Made by a program: the position numbers and the translations under genes
Notes under the pieces: model-generated
Seen by the model: only the letters and a program-made list of their open reading frames with translations
Told to the model about the DNA's origin: nothing
Databases searched by the model: none
From: Flectobacillus sp.
Lineage (GTDB): Bacteria; Bacteroidota; Bacteroidia; Cytophagales; Spirosomataceae
Reading direction: 5' to 3'
Assembly (NCBI GenBank): GCA_029865665.1
Contig: JARXAV010000249.1
Location: 1 to 6,563 of the forward strand
Length of the DNA stretch: 6,563 nt
Shown: positions 6,143 through 6,563 of the stretch, one piece after another
Position numbering within the stretch: the stretch's first letter is position 1
Layout: every line of letters begins with the position of its first letter

Positions 6143-6563
6143 ATGAAAAAAAATCTCATTATCACAGCAGTGGTTTTAGTGCTGAGCGTTGCGGCTTACG
6201 CATTATTCATCAGACCACGACTAAAAGCCGCACCAACTCCGCAGCTTGTCGTAAAGCCACAGACGCACAAAGAAGCGATAGATACCCTTCGTATTGATAG
6301 CACAGTTGCAGAAAAACCAATAGAGTTAACAGCTCTATCAGAAAAGGACACCAAAGCCCTGTTTGACACGACAGACTTGTCTAAAGTTCTTTCAAGTATT
6401 CAACCTATCGAAAATGATAAGCCCTATATTGAAATCTTCAATGGTTTTTATGGGCCAGATCATTACCGCATTGAGTTTTATATTGATAAAGTAAGTAAAG
6501 ATGCCAGTAATCCACTTCGCTATCTACTATCAGGAAAAACTCGTTACAAGAAAAATATTGTCC
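6143..6563 (+). CDS. Hypothetical exported or membrane-anchored protein, 3' end outside window
   Basis: From ATG 6143 the frame stays open to the right edge (140 complete codons), with codon use like its neighbours. The N-terminus is MKKN followed by a hydrophobic stretch (about residues 5-22, ending SVAAYALF) and then RPRLK. This is either a Sec signal peptide, with possible cleavage after AYA, or a single N-terminal membrane anchor; there is no lipobox Cys. Residues about 28-85 are polar and rich in Pro, Lys, Thr and Glu, like a linker. A compact part follows: YIEIFNGFYGPDHYRIEFY (about 98-116) and YLLSGKTRYKKNIV near the edge, which suggests a periplasmic or cell-surface domain. I do not recognise the family and assign no function. 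The 62-base gap after the DUF2306 gene would allow co-transcription. Confidence 0.75.
   Translation, partial: MKKNLIITAVVLVLSVAAYALFIRPRLKAAPTPQLVVKPQTHKEAIDTLRIDSTVAEKPIELTALSEKDTKALFDTTDLSKVLSSIQPIENDKPYIEIFNGFYGPDHYRIEFYIDKVSKDASNPLRYLLSGKTRYKKNIV

Overview
The window carries most of a tryptophan biosynthesis operon, all on the + strand, in the order trpE (3' part only), trpG, trpD, trpC, trpF, trpB. It is followed by a DUF2306-type membrane protein gene and the 5' part of an unrecognised exported or membrane-anchored protein gene. The DNA is AT-rich. Most start codons lack a Shine-Dalgarno sequence and sit in A/T-rich context. One gap holds a good match to the Bacteroidota promoter pattern (TTG, about 18 bases, TAnnTTTG). 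The proteins have a Bacteroidota flavour (for example TrpE 'LVDLARNDLSRN' and 'GTFRRTGDD'). I infer a Bacteroidota genome, perhaps Cytophagales; the order-level guess is weak.

Layout: trpE C-terminal half (2-712), 69-base gap, trpG (782-1348), 155-base gap with a long imperfect hairpin (1417-1463), trpD (best start 1504, to 2490), 66-base gap with an SD-like AGGA, trpC (best start 2557, to 3345), 72-base gap with a candidate internal promoter (3350-3378), trpF (3418-4056), only 4 bases, then trpB (4061-5251). After trpB a 172-base non-coding stretch holds degenerate 7-base tandem repeats (5261-5288) and a perfect 11-bp inverted repeat (5374-5406). Then come the DUF2306 gene (5424-6080) and a gene starting at 6143 that runs off the right edge. 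No gap exceeds 300 bases.

Together the trp genes encode chorismate plus glutamine to anthranilate (TrpE/TrpG), phosphoribosylation (TrpD), isomerisation (TrpF), indole-glycerol-phosphate formation (TrpC) and the beta half of tryptophan synthase (TrpB). The alpha subunit gene trpA, which often follows trpB directly, is absent here, so it must lie elsewhere or be missing.

I see no mobile element, CRISPR array, tRNA/rRNA gene or clearly new system. The region is largely ordinary primary metabolism. The points worth a second look are the missing trpA, the intergenic inverted repeats, the internal promoter before trpF and the unknown last gene.
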